Assembly (NCBI GenBank): GCA_900767415.1
Contig: CAAFYZ010000013.1
Span: 1 to 20,243 of the forward strand
Direction: 5' to 3'
DNA: 20,243 bases
Source of the DNA: Clostridia bacterium
GTDB lineage: Bacteria; Bacillota; Clostridia; Oscillospirales; CAG-272
The number at the start of each line of letters is the position of its first letter. Within the stretch, counting starts at the first letter, position 1. Of this stretch, positions 6,528 to 13,955 are shown in pieces. The notes under the pieces are model-generated. The model ran no database searches. It saw nothing but the letters and a program-made list of their open reading frames with translations, and was not told the DNA's origin. Made by a program: the position numbers and the translations under genes.

Positions 6528-6553
6528 TTCTCCGATGCCTCGGCATCGGAGAA
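6528..6553 (+). other. Strong spacer hairpin between tRNA genes 2 and 3
   Basis: TTCTCCGATGCC (6528-6539) pairs perfectly with GGCATCGGAGAA (6542-6553) around a 2-base loop; the stem extends one pair further if the final A of the upstream CCA is included. It sits exactly between tRNA 2 and tRNA 3 and is followed by only three T, so termination would be inefficient at best. An RNase processing signal is a plausible role. Confidence 0.6.
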
Positions 6554-6557
6554 TTTC

Positions 6558-6634
6558 GGAGGCGTAGCTCAGTTGGTCAGAGCGTACGGTTCACATCCGT
6601 GAGGTCAAGGGTTCGAGCCCCCTCGTCTCCACCA
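6558..6634 (+). tRNA. tRNA-Val(CAC)
   Basis: Acceptor GGAGGCG/CGTCTCC (one G-U), D-arm GCTC/GAGC with loop AGTTGGTCA, anticodon stem TACGG/CCGTG with loop TTCACAT (anticodon CAC at 6592-6594, reading GUG), variable loop AGGTC, T-loop TTCGAGC with one A-C mismatch in the T-stem, discriminator A and encoded CCA. It is third and last in the tRNA operon. Confidence 0.93.
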
Positions 6635-6644
6635 AAGAAAGAAC

Positions 6645-6683
6645 GGCAGATCGATACGACCGTATCGACCTGCTTTTTATTTG
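6645..6683 (+). terminator. Intrinsic terminator of the tRNA operon
   Basis: GCAG and TCGATACG (6651-6658) pair with CGTATCGA (6661-6668) and CTGC across a very short loop with a small internal bulge, followed by TTTTTATTTG. It lies ten bases after the last CCA. Confidence 0.75.
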
Positions 6684-6926
6684 TCCGACGGATTGCTTTC
6701 CGTATGTTCCGGTTTGTTGATACCGTCCTGCGGCGCCCGCGCGGTGCGTGCCGTTTTCGCGTTGCTTCTCGGCAAAGATCGGATACGGGACGGCGCACTT
6801 TTTGCGTCGCGCGGCCGTCTTGCATGAAAAATAACGGATTTTTTCACGAACACGCCGACGGCGGAAAGAAAATGCGTAATTTTTGAATAAAAATTCATTC
6901 TTCCCTGCATTTTTATGAAAAATCCC
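6684..6926. other. Gene-free stretch before the DUF5058 operon
   Basis: No coding sequence or RNA gene was found. The first part is GC-rich and can fold weakly; the last 100 bases are AT-rich and lead into the promoter at 6927. Confidence 0.5.
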
Positions 6927-6955
6927 TTGACAATCCGCGGCAAAAGGATTACAAT
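6927..6955 (+). promoter_or_regulatory. Promoter of the DUF5058-M20 operon
   Basis: -35 TTGACA (6927-6932), 17-base spacer, -10 TACAAT (6950-6955). The leader to the ATG at 6988 is about 25 bases. Confidence 0.88.
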
Positions 6956-6987
6956 AGATACCATATTATTATGGAAGGGGCACTGTT

Positions 6988-7722
6988 ATGGAATTCTCCG
7001 TCAATCACCCGATCCTCTTCGTCCTGGTCGGGGTCATCATTCTCGCCGTTCTTTTGCAATCGGTATTTTTCCTCGTCCGCGCATACAAACGCGCGAAGGC
7101 GATCGGCATGAAGAGGGAAGTGCTGAAAAAGACGATCGTCTCCTCTGCCGTTTTCACGATCGCTCCCGCCATCGCGATTTTGGTCGGGGTCATCTCTCTT
7201 TCGAAGAGTCTCGGCATCGCGCTCCCGTGGCTTCGTCTCTCCGTGATCGGCTCGCTCAGTTACGAGACGGTGGCGGCGGGCGCCGCCCTGAAGGCACTCG
7301 GGCTCGGCACCGATGTCACGCTGACGAATGCGTCGGACTACGTGACGGTCGCCTTCGTTATGACGTTCGGTATTCTGATCGGCTTGATTTTGGTTCCTCT
7401 TCTGACAAAGAAAATCCAGTCCGGCATGATCCGCATGGAGACGAAGGATAAGCGCTGGGGCGAGATCTTCAACAACGCGATGTTCCTCGGCATGATTTCC
7501 GCATTTCTCGGCTATGTTTTCTGCGATGTGACGAATCTTTTTTCGGGAGATGTCTCCTGCCTTGTCCCCGTCCTCGTGATGTTTACGTCCGCGCTGGTCA
7601 TGACCGCGTGCGGGCTTGTCGCGAAAAATCTGCATCAGCGTTGGATGCAGGATTACGCCCTGCCGATCAGTCTTGTCGTCGGTATGGCGTCTGCCATTCC
7701 CTATACGGCATGGCTTGCATGA
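6988..7722 (+). CDS. DUF5058 family membrane protein, putative transporter subunit
   Basis: This is a 244-residue integral membrane protein. Hydrophobic segments lie at about 8-30, 50-72, 80-105, 118-140, 158-180, 189-212 and 224-243, so six or seven membrane spans. The phrase SWLRLS-type region (LPWLRLSVIGSLSYETVAAG, 79-98) resembles DUF5058 proteins, on which the name rests; the match is recalled by eye. It starts at 6988 with AAGGGG seven bases upstream. It is the first gene of a three-gene operon with another membrane protein and an M20 metallopeptidase. The function of DUF5058 is not established. The layout suggests one half of a small carrier whose substrate is cleaved by the peptidase, which is inference. 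Confidence 0.8.
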   Translation: MEFSVNHPILFVLVGVIILAVLLQSVFFLVRAYKRAKAIGMKREVLKKTIVSSAVFTIAPAIAILVGVISLSKSLGIALPWLRLSVIGSLSYETVAAGAALKALGLGTDVTLTNASDYVTVAFVMTFGILIGLILVPLLTKKIQSGMIRMETKDKRWGEIFNNAMFLGMISAFLGYVFCDVTNLFSGDVSCLVPVLVMFTSALVMTACGLVAKNLHQRWMQDYALPISLVVGMASAIPYTAWLA

Positions 7723-7734
7723 AAGGAGGGTATC

Positions 7735-8421
7735 ATGATGAACGAAAACGATAAGACGCTTCTCTCTTCTCCCTATATGCAGAGCGTTCACCGTGCGGGC
7801 AGGATCTGGGGGCTGATCCTCTTTGCGCTGATTTTCGCTTTTCCCTTTGCCGTAGCACTGATTTTCGGTGCGATGCCGGAATGGAGCGCACTCGCAAAAG
7901 GCGCAATCGCCGTCGTCCCGATGTATTGGGCGGTCGGTATCATCGAGATCTTCACCTATGTGCCGATGCTCGGCGCGGGCGGTGCGTATCTCTCCTTTGT
8001 CACCGGCAATATCTCCAATCTGAAACTTCCGTGCGCACTGGATGCGATGGAGCGCGCAGAGGTAAAGCCGAGCAGCGAAGAAGGGGAGATTATCTCCACG
8101 ATCTCCATTGCCGTATCAAGCATTGTGACAACTTTTATTATCATTTTAGGCGTTATTCTCATGATTCCGCTGACACCGATTCTGGAATCCGAGGCACTTT
8201 CCGCCGCCTTCGCCCAGCTTCTTCCCGCCCTCTTCGGCGGACTTGCCGTCGTCTTCATTTCCAAGAATCCGAAACTTTCGGCGGCACCCGTTCTCCTGAT
8301 GCTGGTTCTCTTTATCGCCGTCCCCGCACTGAACGCATCGACCGTCGGTATCATGGTGCCGGTCGGCGTGATCTTCACCCTGATTTACGCAAGAATTCTA
8401 TATAAGAAAGGTTGGCTTTGA
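7735..8421 (+). CDS. Polytopic membrane protein, partner of DUF5058
   Basis: This 228-residue membrane protein has no function I can name. Hydrophobic segments lie at about 24-46, 54-74, 80-98, 118-146, 158-176 and 183-218. A Gly- and Ser-rich stretch, MLGAGGAYLSFVTGNISNLK (78-97), looks like a re-entrant or substrate-lining region, and a short acidic loop (KPSSEEGE, 111-118) separates the halves. GGAGGG is followed by two possible starts, ATG at 7735 (5 bases from the GGAGG core) and ATG at 7738 (8 bases); the longer is given and the difference is one residue. The gene begins 12 bases after DUF5058 and its TGA overlaps the ATG of the peptidase gene, so the three proteins are probably made in fixed ratio and work together. 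Confidence 0.8.
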   Translation: MMNENDKTLLSSPYMQSVHRAGRIWGLILFALIFAFPFAVALIFGAMPEWSALAKGAIAVVPMYWAVGIIEIFTYVPMLGAGGAYLSFVTGNISNLKLPCALDAMERAEVKPSSEEGEIISTISIAVSSIVTTFIIILGVILMIPLTPILESEALSAAFAQLLPALFGGLAVVFISKNPKLSAAPVLLMLVLFIAVPALNASTVGIMVPVGVIFTLIYARILYKKGWL

Positions 8422-9860
8422 TGATGATTGCCCTCTTTGTCCTTCTCGGACTTCTTGTTCTGTTCTTCGCCGTCATTCTTCTTCGCACCCTCTTTTTCCG
8501 TCCCGCCGCCGCGAAGGCGGAGACACCGGAATCCGTTGAACTCGATCGTGAGGGTGCCGTCTCTGCCTTACAGGCGTTGGTCAGATGCAGGACGGTCTCC
8601 CGATACGATCACGCGGAAGAAGACGACGCGGAGTTCGAAAAACTTCTCGCCCTTCTCCCGACCCTCTATCCCCACGTGATCGGGAGTCTGTCGCTCACCC
8701 GCATGGACGACCGCGCGCTCCTGTTTCGGTGGAAGGGAAAGAGAGACGGTGACCCGGCGGTTCTGATGGCGCATTACGACGTCGTTCCCGTCGATGAGAC
8801 GGGGTGGGAAAAACCGCCCTTCGACGGCGTGATTGAAGACGGCGTCCTTTGGGGGCGCGGTACGCTGGATACCAAGGTTACCTTCAACGGCGTCCTTTTC
8901 GCTGCCGAACAGCTGCTGAAAGCGGGATTTACCCCCGAGCACGACATCTACTTCGCCTTCTCCGGCGGAGAAGAAGTGAACGGCGACGGTGCCCGTCATA
9001 TCGTGAATTATTTCAAAGAACAGCATCTCACGCCTTCCCTCGTCGTGGACGAGGGCGGTGCCGTGGTGGAAGGCGTTTTCCCGGGAGTAAAGCAACCCTG
9101 CGCCCTGATCGGTATCGCCGAGAAAGGAATGATGGACGTCCGCTATTCGGTCAGCAGTGCCGGCGGGCACGCCTCCGCGCCGAAACCGCATACCCCCGTC
9201 GGCGTCCTTTCCCGTGCCTGCACCCGCGTGGAAAATCACCCCTTCCGCTTCCATATCACAAAGCCCGTCGCCGAAATGTTCGATACTCTCGGCAGACATT
9301 CCGGTTTTCTCTATCGCATAATCTTCGCGAACCTTTGGTGCTTTGCCCCCGTCCTTGACCGCCTTTGCAAAAAGAGCGGCGGCGAGTTGAACGCCCTTAT
9401 GCGCACGACCGTCGCGTTTACCCGCATGAAGGGGAGCGACGCCTCCAACGTCATTCCTCCCACCGCGAGCATGGTGTCGAACATCCGCCTGAATCCCATG
9501 GATACCATGGCGTCCGGGTTGGAATATCTTGCCGGGGTCATCGACGATCCGTCGGTGAAAATCGAAAAAATTCAGGGGATGGATCCGAGCCGGATCTCCG
9601 AGACCGACTGCGACGCGTATCGGAAGGTCGCCCGCGCCGTCGGCGATACTTGGCAGGGGACGATCGTCTCGCCGTATCTCATGGTGCAGTGCTCGGACAG
9701 CCGCCATTGGGGCGTTTTGTCGGATAAGGTTTACCGTTTTTCCGCGATGGATCTCACCGCCGAAGAGCGCGCTACCATTCACGGCAACAACGAGCGCATC
9801 CGCACCGAGGTGGTCGGACGCGCCGCCGAGTTCTTCCTTCGCCTGATGAAACAGCTTTGA
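8421..9860 (+). CDS. Membrane-anchored M20 family metallopeptidase (carboxypeptidase/amidohydrolase)
   Basis: This 479-residue di-zinc hydrolase of the M20/M25/M40 family resembles carboxypeptidase S in layout. Residues 2-28 are one hydrophobic segment ending in RP, an N-terminal anchor; without a preceding positive stretch, its orientation is unclear. Catalytic features in order: HYDVVP (H118, D120), GRGTLDTK (D150, bridging ligand), SGGEEV (E184 base, E185 ligand), VVDEGG (D210, E211) and IHGNNER (H454). A dimerisation domain with GGHAS lies at about 250-370. The ATG at 8421 overlaps the upstream TGA, with AAAGG nine bases upstream; an in-frame TTG at 8412 is less likely. Expected reaction: hydrolysis of an amide or peptide bond, perhaps of a compound moved by the two membrane proteins. 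The substrate is unknown. Confidence 0.9.
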   Translation: MMIALFVLLGLLVLFFAVILLRTLFFRPAAAKAETPESVELDREGAVSALQALVRCRTVSRYDHAEEDDAEFEKLLALLPTLYPHVIGSLSLTRMDDRALLFRWKGKRDGDPAVLMAHYDVVPVDETGWEKPPFDGVIEDGVLWGRGTLDTKVTFNGVLFAAEQLLKAGFTPEHDIYFAFSGGEEVNGDGARHIVNYFKEQHLTPSLVVDEGGAVVEGVFPGVKQPCALIGIAEKGMMDVRYSVSSAGGHASAPKPHTPVGVLSRACTRVENHPFRFHITKPVAEMFDTLGRHSGFLYRIIFANLWCFAPVLDRLCKKSGGELNALMRTTVAFTRMKGSDASNVIPPTASMVSNIRLNPMDTMASGLEYLAGVIDDPSVKIEKIQGMDPSRISETDCDAYRKVARAVGDTWQGTIVSPYLMVQCSDSRHWGVLSDKVYRFSAMDLTAEERATIHGNNERIRTEVVGRAAEFFLRLMKQL

Positions 9861-9878
9861 TGTCATCCGTTCTTTACA

Positions 9879-9926
9879 AAAAAAGAGAGGCGGTCGCCCG
9901 TTATCGGCGGCTGTCTCTTTTTTTTT
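9879..9926 (+). terminator. Intrinsic terminator of the DUF5058-M20 operon
   Basis: An A-run and GAGA pair with TCTC and a run of 8 T; the inner stem GTCGCC (9894-9899) pairs with GGCGGC (9907-9912) around CGTTATC. A small internal asymmetry separates the two stem parts. It lies 18 bases after the peptidase stop. Confidence 0.85.
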
Positions 9927-10040
9927 CTTCGTTACGGATAAGGACAAAAGTGCGTCGCACCGAGTACCTCACGCAGAAGCGTCCTGCGGAAAAAGGGCAA
10001 CTCTTCCGTACGAAAAATGCCGTCCGGCGCGAAAAAAGTG

Positions 10041-10069
10041 TTGACATACAAGGGAAAATATGGTATGAT
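10041..10069 (+). promoter_or_regulatory. Promoter of the DUF1538/P-II operon
   Basis: -35 TTGACA (10041-10046), 17-base spacer, -10 TATGAT (10064-10069, 5 of 6). The leader to the ATG at 10118 is about 40 bases. Confidence 0.88.
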
Positions 10070-10117
10070 ATTATCGGAGAAATTTGAAAGTCCGAAAGTA
10101 TTTTAAGGAGGATCCTC

Positions 10118-11641
10118 ATGCCGCGAATATTGTCCGAAAAACTCAAAGAATCCGCAACATCCATACTGCCGATCGGTGCGATCGTTCTGCTTCTTGCTCT
10201 GACGATTGCCCCTCTGCCGTCGGGCACGTTTTTGCTTTTTGCCTTCGGCGTTGTCTTTTTGATTCTCGGTATGGCAGTCTTCACGATGGGCGCGGAGATG
10301 TCGATGCAGCCGCTCGGTACGAAGATCGGCACGACGGTTGCCTCCACCGGGAAGATCTGGCTGATCGCTTTTGTCAGTTTCGTTATCGGTGTGGTCGTTA
10401 CGGTGTCCGAGCCGGATCTTCAGATCCTCGCGCACCAGATCTCCGACGTACCGAACTGGCTTTTGATCCTGACCGTCTCGATCGGTGTCGGCATCTTCCT
10501 CGTCATCGCGCTTTTACATATCGTTTTCAATATCCCCCTGACCCTTCTTCTGACTCTTTTTTATTCGCTCGCCTTTGTCCTCTGTCTCTTCGTCCCGGAT
10601 ACCCTGTATGCGATCGCTTTCGATTCGGGCGGAGTTACGACGGGACCGATGACCGTTCCGTTCCTGATGGCGCTCGGTGCGGGCGTTTCTTCCGCAAGGT
10701 CCAAGCAGGGAAGAGACGACTCGTTCAGTATCATCTCCCTTTGCAGTATCGGACCGATCCTCTCGGTTCTGATTCTCGGGCTGATCGTCGAGATCGGCGG
10801 CGGGGATTATGTCTTCGAGAACCCGACGCCCGTCGTCGATACCCGGGAAGGCGTCCTTCGCTATCTCGGCGGTTTCGGCGAATACGCCGTGGAGGTCATG
10901 CAGGCACTGCTCCCCATCGTCGTCTTTACCGTCTTTTTCCAACTTCTGACGCGCGCCTTCGGAAAAAAGCAACTGATCCGTATCGCCGTCGGTATTCTCT
11001 ATACCTTCCTCGGTCTGACCGTCTTCCTCGCCGGAGCGAACATCGGATTCATTCCGATCGGATATACCCTCGGCACCGATCTTGCCGGCGTCGGATCGGG
11101 TCTTGTCCTGATCCCCGTCAGTATGCTCCTCGGTTTCTTTATCGTCAAGGCGGAGCCGTCGGTCTACGTCCTGAATAAACAGGTCGAGCACATGACGGCA
11201 GGTGCCATTTCGGGGCGTACCCTCGGGCTCGGACTTTCCCTCGGTGTCGCCTCGGCGCTCGGTCTTTCCGTCGTTCGGATTCTCACCGGCATTTCCATCA
11301 TGTACATTCTGATTCCCGGATACGCGATCGCGATTTTACTCTCCTTCTTCGTGCCGAAGATCTTTGTCGGTATCGCCTTCGATTCGGGCGGAGTCGCCAG
11401 CGGTACGATGATGAGCGCGTTCGTTCTCCCCCTTGCGATCGGTGCCTGCACCACCCTCGGAGAGAACGTCATGACGCAGGCGTTCGGCTGTGTCGCCTTC
11501 GTCGCTCTGACGCCTATTATCTCGCTTGAGATCTGCGGATGGGTCTATGTCAGAAAACAGAAGAGCAGTGCGAGACGCTTTATCTCCGAGCAGGAGACCT
11601 TCATCGATTACGACGCCTGCGATGCGGCAGAAGCCCTTTGA
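10118..11641 (+). CDS. DUF1538 family membrane protein with internal duplication
   Basis: This 507-residue integral membrane protein has about 12 hydrophobic spans in two homologous halves. Each half ends in the family signature: FDSGGVTTGPMTVPF (D169) and FDSGGVASGTMMSAF (D422), 253 residues apart. The first parts also match (LGMAVFTMGAEMSMQPLG with LGLTVFLAGANIGFIPIG). The sequence between, about 190-250, holds a charged loop. Paired Asp-Ser-Gly-Gly motifs in an inverted or tandem repeat are what one expects of ion- or solute-binding loops in a carrier; the real substrate is unknown. AAGGAGGA lies upstream of the ATG. The next gene encodes P-II domains, which suggests allosteric control by nucleotides or 2-oxoglutarate, as in AmtB-GlnK. 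Confidence 0.88.
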   Translation: MPRILSEKLKESATSILPIGAIVLLLALTIAPLPSGTFLLFAFGVVFLILGMAVFTMGAEMSMQPLGTKIGTTVASTGKIWLIAFVSFVIGVVVTVSEPDLQILAHQISDVPNWLLILTVSIGVGIFLVIALLHIVFNIPLTLLLTLFYSLAFVLCLFVPDTLYAIAFDSGGVTTGPMTVPFLMALGAGVSSARSKQGRDDSFSIISLCSIGPILSVLILGLIVEIGGGDYVFENPTPVVDTREGVLRYLGGFGEYAVEVMQALLPIVVFTVFFQLLTRAFGKKQLIRIAVGILYTFLGLTVFLAGANIGFIPIGYTLGTDLAGVGSGLVLIPVSMLLGFFIVKAEPSVYVLNKQVEHMTAGAISGRTLGLGLSLGVASALGLSVVRILTGISIMYILIPGYAIAILLSFFVPKIFVGIAFDSGGVASGTMMSAFVLPLAIGACTTLGENVMTQAFGCVAFVALTPIISLEICGWVYVRKQKSSARRFISEQETFIDYDACDAAEAL

Positions 11642-11736
11642 TATTTTCGCCGCACACCGCCGCGGCAACTTATGATTTTCAAGAAAGGAAACGCTCTCCC
11701 GACCCGTGAGATCCGGCGGGGGTGCGAGGTGACAGA

Positions 11737-12453
11737 ATGGCAAAAAGAAACGGACTCGACGACCGTCGGGTAAAACTTTTGGTCGGTATCATCGCGAAAG
11801 AAGACGAGATCGCGTACACCGATGCCTGCAATGCCTGTTGCACGGCACTTCACGTGTCGGGACTCTGCAACGGGACTGCCCGCACAAGTTATCTCAGTTA
11901 CTTCGGTCTCGACGAGATCGAAAAGCGTATTGTATTCACATTGATTCCCGATACTGCCGAAAAAGCGGTGCTCGCATCCATCGGGAAAAAACTGCGTCTC
12001 GCCCTTCCGGGGCGCGGCGTCGCGTTTACTGCTCCCCTCTCGGGGATTTCCAGTCTGATCTCGGGCGCGATCCTGAACGGCGCGGAGAGAACCGAGAAAA
12101 ACCAAACGAAGACAAAGAAGGAGAAAAAAACCATGCACGAACTTGTCGTTGCCGTCGTTCAGCAGAAATTTTCCGACCTCGCGGTCGAAGCCGCAAGAGA
12201 AGCGGGCGCGACCGGCGGTACCATTCTTCATACCCGCACGGTGAACAATCGCGCCGTGGAAGGGAAACTCGGCACTACCCTGAAACAGGAGACCGAGACG
12301 CTCACCTTCTTAACCACGAAGGAATATAAAGGGAAGATCATGGAGGCGGTACGCGATGTCGCCGGTCTGAAAACCGAGGGCGGTGCCGTGATTTTCTCTC
12401 TTCCGGTAGATGAGGTCGTTGGGATCGGCGCACCGGATGAAGAGGAAGAATGA
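11737..12453 (+). CDS. Double-domain P-II-family regulatory protein
   Basis: This 238-residue protein has two P-II-like domains in tandem: about 12-115 and 133-232, joined by a Lys-rich linker (116-132). P-II proteins are trimeric sensors of ATP/ADP and often 2-oxoglutarate that bind transporters. Domain 1 has the C-terminal loop PGRGVAFTAPLSG; domain 2 has GGTILHTRTVNN and GGAVIFSLPVDEV, all P-II-like. Neither has a tyrosine at the usual T-loop modification site, so uridylylation is unlikely. The ATG at 11737 follows GAGGTG by five bases; the GTG at 11722 has no good site. An internal ribosome site and ATG sit before domain 2. It lies 95 bases after the DUF1538 gene and 41 before pyruvate kinase. 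Control of the DUF1538 protein is inferred. Confidence 0.85.
   Translation: MAKRNGLDDRRVKLLVGIIAKEDEIAYTDACNACCTALHVSGLCNGTARTSYLSYFGLDEIEKRIVFTLIPDTAEKAVLASIGKKLRLALPGRGVAFTAPLSGISSLISGAILNGAERTEKNQTKTKKEKKTMHELVVAVVQQKFSDLAVEAAREAGATGGTILHTRTVNNRAVEGKLGTTLKQETETLTFLTTKEYKGKIMEAVRDVAGLKTEGGAVIFSLPVDEVVGIGAPDEEEE
12118..12135 (+). promoter_or_regulatory. Internal ribosome binding site and start for the second P-II domain
   Basis: AAGGAG (12118-12123), nine bases, then ATG (12133-12135) in the same frame as the surrounding gene. The ATG codes Met133, the first residue of the second P-II domain (MHELVVAVV). Use of this start would give a free single-domain P-II of about 106 residues besides the full-length protein. 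Whether it is used cannot be read from the sequence, since the codons AAG-AAG-GAG-AAA also encode the basic linker. Confidence 0.5.
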
Positions 12454-12494
12454 AAAGATAACGTTACATTTACCCATTGAAAAGAGAGAAAACG

Positions 12495-13916
12495 ATGAGA
12501 AGAACCAAAATTGTCTGCACTTTGGGCCCTGCCTGCTCGGACGAAAAAACCATGGAAGAAATGCTCCGCGCCGGTATGAATGTCGCCCGTTTCAATTTTT
12601 CGCACGGAGATCATGCCTATCATAAAAAAATGATGGACACCTTCCGTCGTGTCCGCGATCGGCTGAAGATGCCGGCGGCGCTGATGCTGGATACCAAAGG
12701 ACCCGAGATTCGTCTCGGACTCTTCGAGGGCGGGCGCGTCGTACTGCGTGAGGGAGATTCTTTTACCCTCACGACCAAAGAGACGACGGGGAACGCCGAG
12801 CGCGCCTATATCAACTTTCCGGGGCTTCCCGCGCAGGTCGACGCGGGCGTGCGGATTCTGATCGATGACGGGCGCGTCGCGCTCGTTGTTACGGGGACGA
12901 CGGAGGACGAGGTGCACACCAAAGTCGAGATCGGAGGCACCGTCTCGGACAGAAAGAGCATCAATCTGCCGAACCATCCGATCGAGATGCCCTACATCGG
13001 AGAAAAGGACGAGGCGGATCTGCTCTTTGCCGTCAGGGAAAAGGTCGATTTTGTCGCCGCGTCTTTCGTCAGACGGAAAGAAGACGTCATCGCTCTCCGC
13101 AATTTTCTCAATTATCACGGCGGACATTCGATCCGCATCATATCGAAGATCGAGAACATCGAGGGCGTCCGCAACTTCGATGAGATTCTGAAACATTCCG
13201 ACGGTATCATGGTCGCCCGCGGCGACATGGGCGTGGAGATCGAGTTCGAGAAGCTGCCCGGAATCCAAAAACGCTTTATCCGCAAGTGCTACCGCTCGGG
13301 CAAGGTCGTCATCACCGCGACGCAGATGCTGGAATCCATGATCCACTCCGCCACCCCCACGCGCGCCGAGATCACCGACGTGGCGAACGCCGTTTTCGAC
13401 GGGACGAGCGCGGTTATGCTCTCGGGAGAGACTGCCGCGGGAGATCACCCCGCCCTTGTCGTGCGCACGATGGCGAAGATCGCGGAGCAGGCGGAGCGCG
13501 ACGCGTTCGACATGGACGCCTATCACGACCTCAGTTGCGATATCGACGACAGCGATATGACGAACGCGATCTGCGATGCCGCCGTTACCACCGCGCGGGA
13601 TCTGCACGCGGAGATCATTATCGCCGTGACAAAATCGGGTGCTACCGCCCGCCGTGTCTCCAAATTCCGCCCGCACGAAGTCATTCTGGCGGCTACCCCG
13701 GAAGAGAAGACCTTCCATCAGCTCTCCCTTTCCTGGGGCGTCTTTCCCGTCCTCTCCCTCTATCAGAGCGATACGGAAACCCTGTTTCTGCATTCCATCG
13801 ACTGCGCAAAGCAGGTCGGGCTGGCGAAGGCGGGGGATCGCGCCGTCATTACCGCCGGCGTTCCGCTGAACATTTCGGGCACGACCAATCTTCTGAAGGT
13901 GCAGACGGTCGACTGA
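12495..13916 (+). CDS. pyk: Pyruvate kinase
   Basis: This 473-residue enzyme makes pyruvate and ATP from phosphoenolpyruvate and ADP, the last step of glycolysis. It starts MRRTKIVCTLGPA, followed by ARFNFSHG (R32, N34, S36), MLDTKGPEIRLG (D66, K68), the signature IISKIENIEG (K218 catalytic, E220 metal) and ARGDMG (D244 metal), then ITATQMLESM and GTSAVMLSGETA. The length fits the short form without the extra C-terminal PEP-utiliser-like domain seen in many Bacillota. The ATG at 12495 matches the family N-terminus; a TTG at 12477 would add six residues. The upstream site is weak (GAGAG). It follows the P-II gene by 41 bases with no terminator between, so it is probably read from the same transcript. 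Confidence 0.96.
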   Translation: MRRTKIVCTLGPACSDEKTMEEMLRAGMNVARFNFSHGDHAYHKKMMDTFRRVRDRLKMPAALMLDTKGPEIRLGLFEGGRVVLREGDSFTLTTKETTGNAERAYINFPGLPAQVDAGVRILIDDGRVALVVTGTTEDEVHTKVEIGGTVSDRKSINLPNHPIEMPYIGEKDEADLLFAVREKVDFVAASFVRRKEDVIALRNFLNYHGGHSIRIISKIENIEGVRNFDEILKHSDGIMVARGDMGVEIEFEKLPGIQKRFIRKCYRSGKVVITATQMLESMIHSATPTRAEITDVANAVFDGTSAVMLSGETAAGDHPALVVRTMAKIAEQAERDAFDMDAYHDLSCDIDDSDMTNAICDAAVTTARDLHAEIIIAVTKSGATARRVSKFRPHEVILAATPEEKTFHQLSLSWGVFPVLSLYQSDTETLFLHSIDCAKQVGLAKAGDRAVITAGVPLNISGTTNLLKVQTVD

Positions 13917-13955
13917 CCGACCGAAAAAGAAAAGGAATAAAAAGGAGGACTTCCC

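Noticed and set aside
6266..6886. 206-codon plus-strand open frame across the tRNA operon
   Set aside because: It covers three tRNA genes; phrases such as GSNPLCP and GSNPTRS are the well-known false translations of tRNA T-arms.
8568..9947. 459-codon open frame on the minus strand opposite the M20 peptidase
   Set aside because: It begins within the terminator region and lies opposite all zinc-ligand motifs; shadow frame.
12228..13793. 521-codon open frame on the minus strand opposite the P-II and pyruvate kinase genes
   Set aside because: It is antisense to pyruvate kinase, whose motifs are intact; the translation shows no family resemblance.
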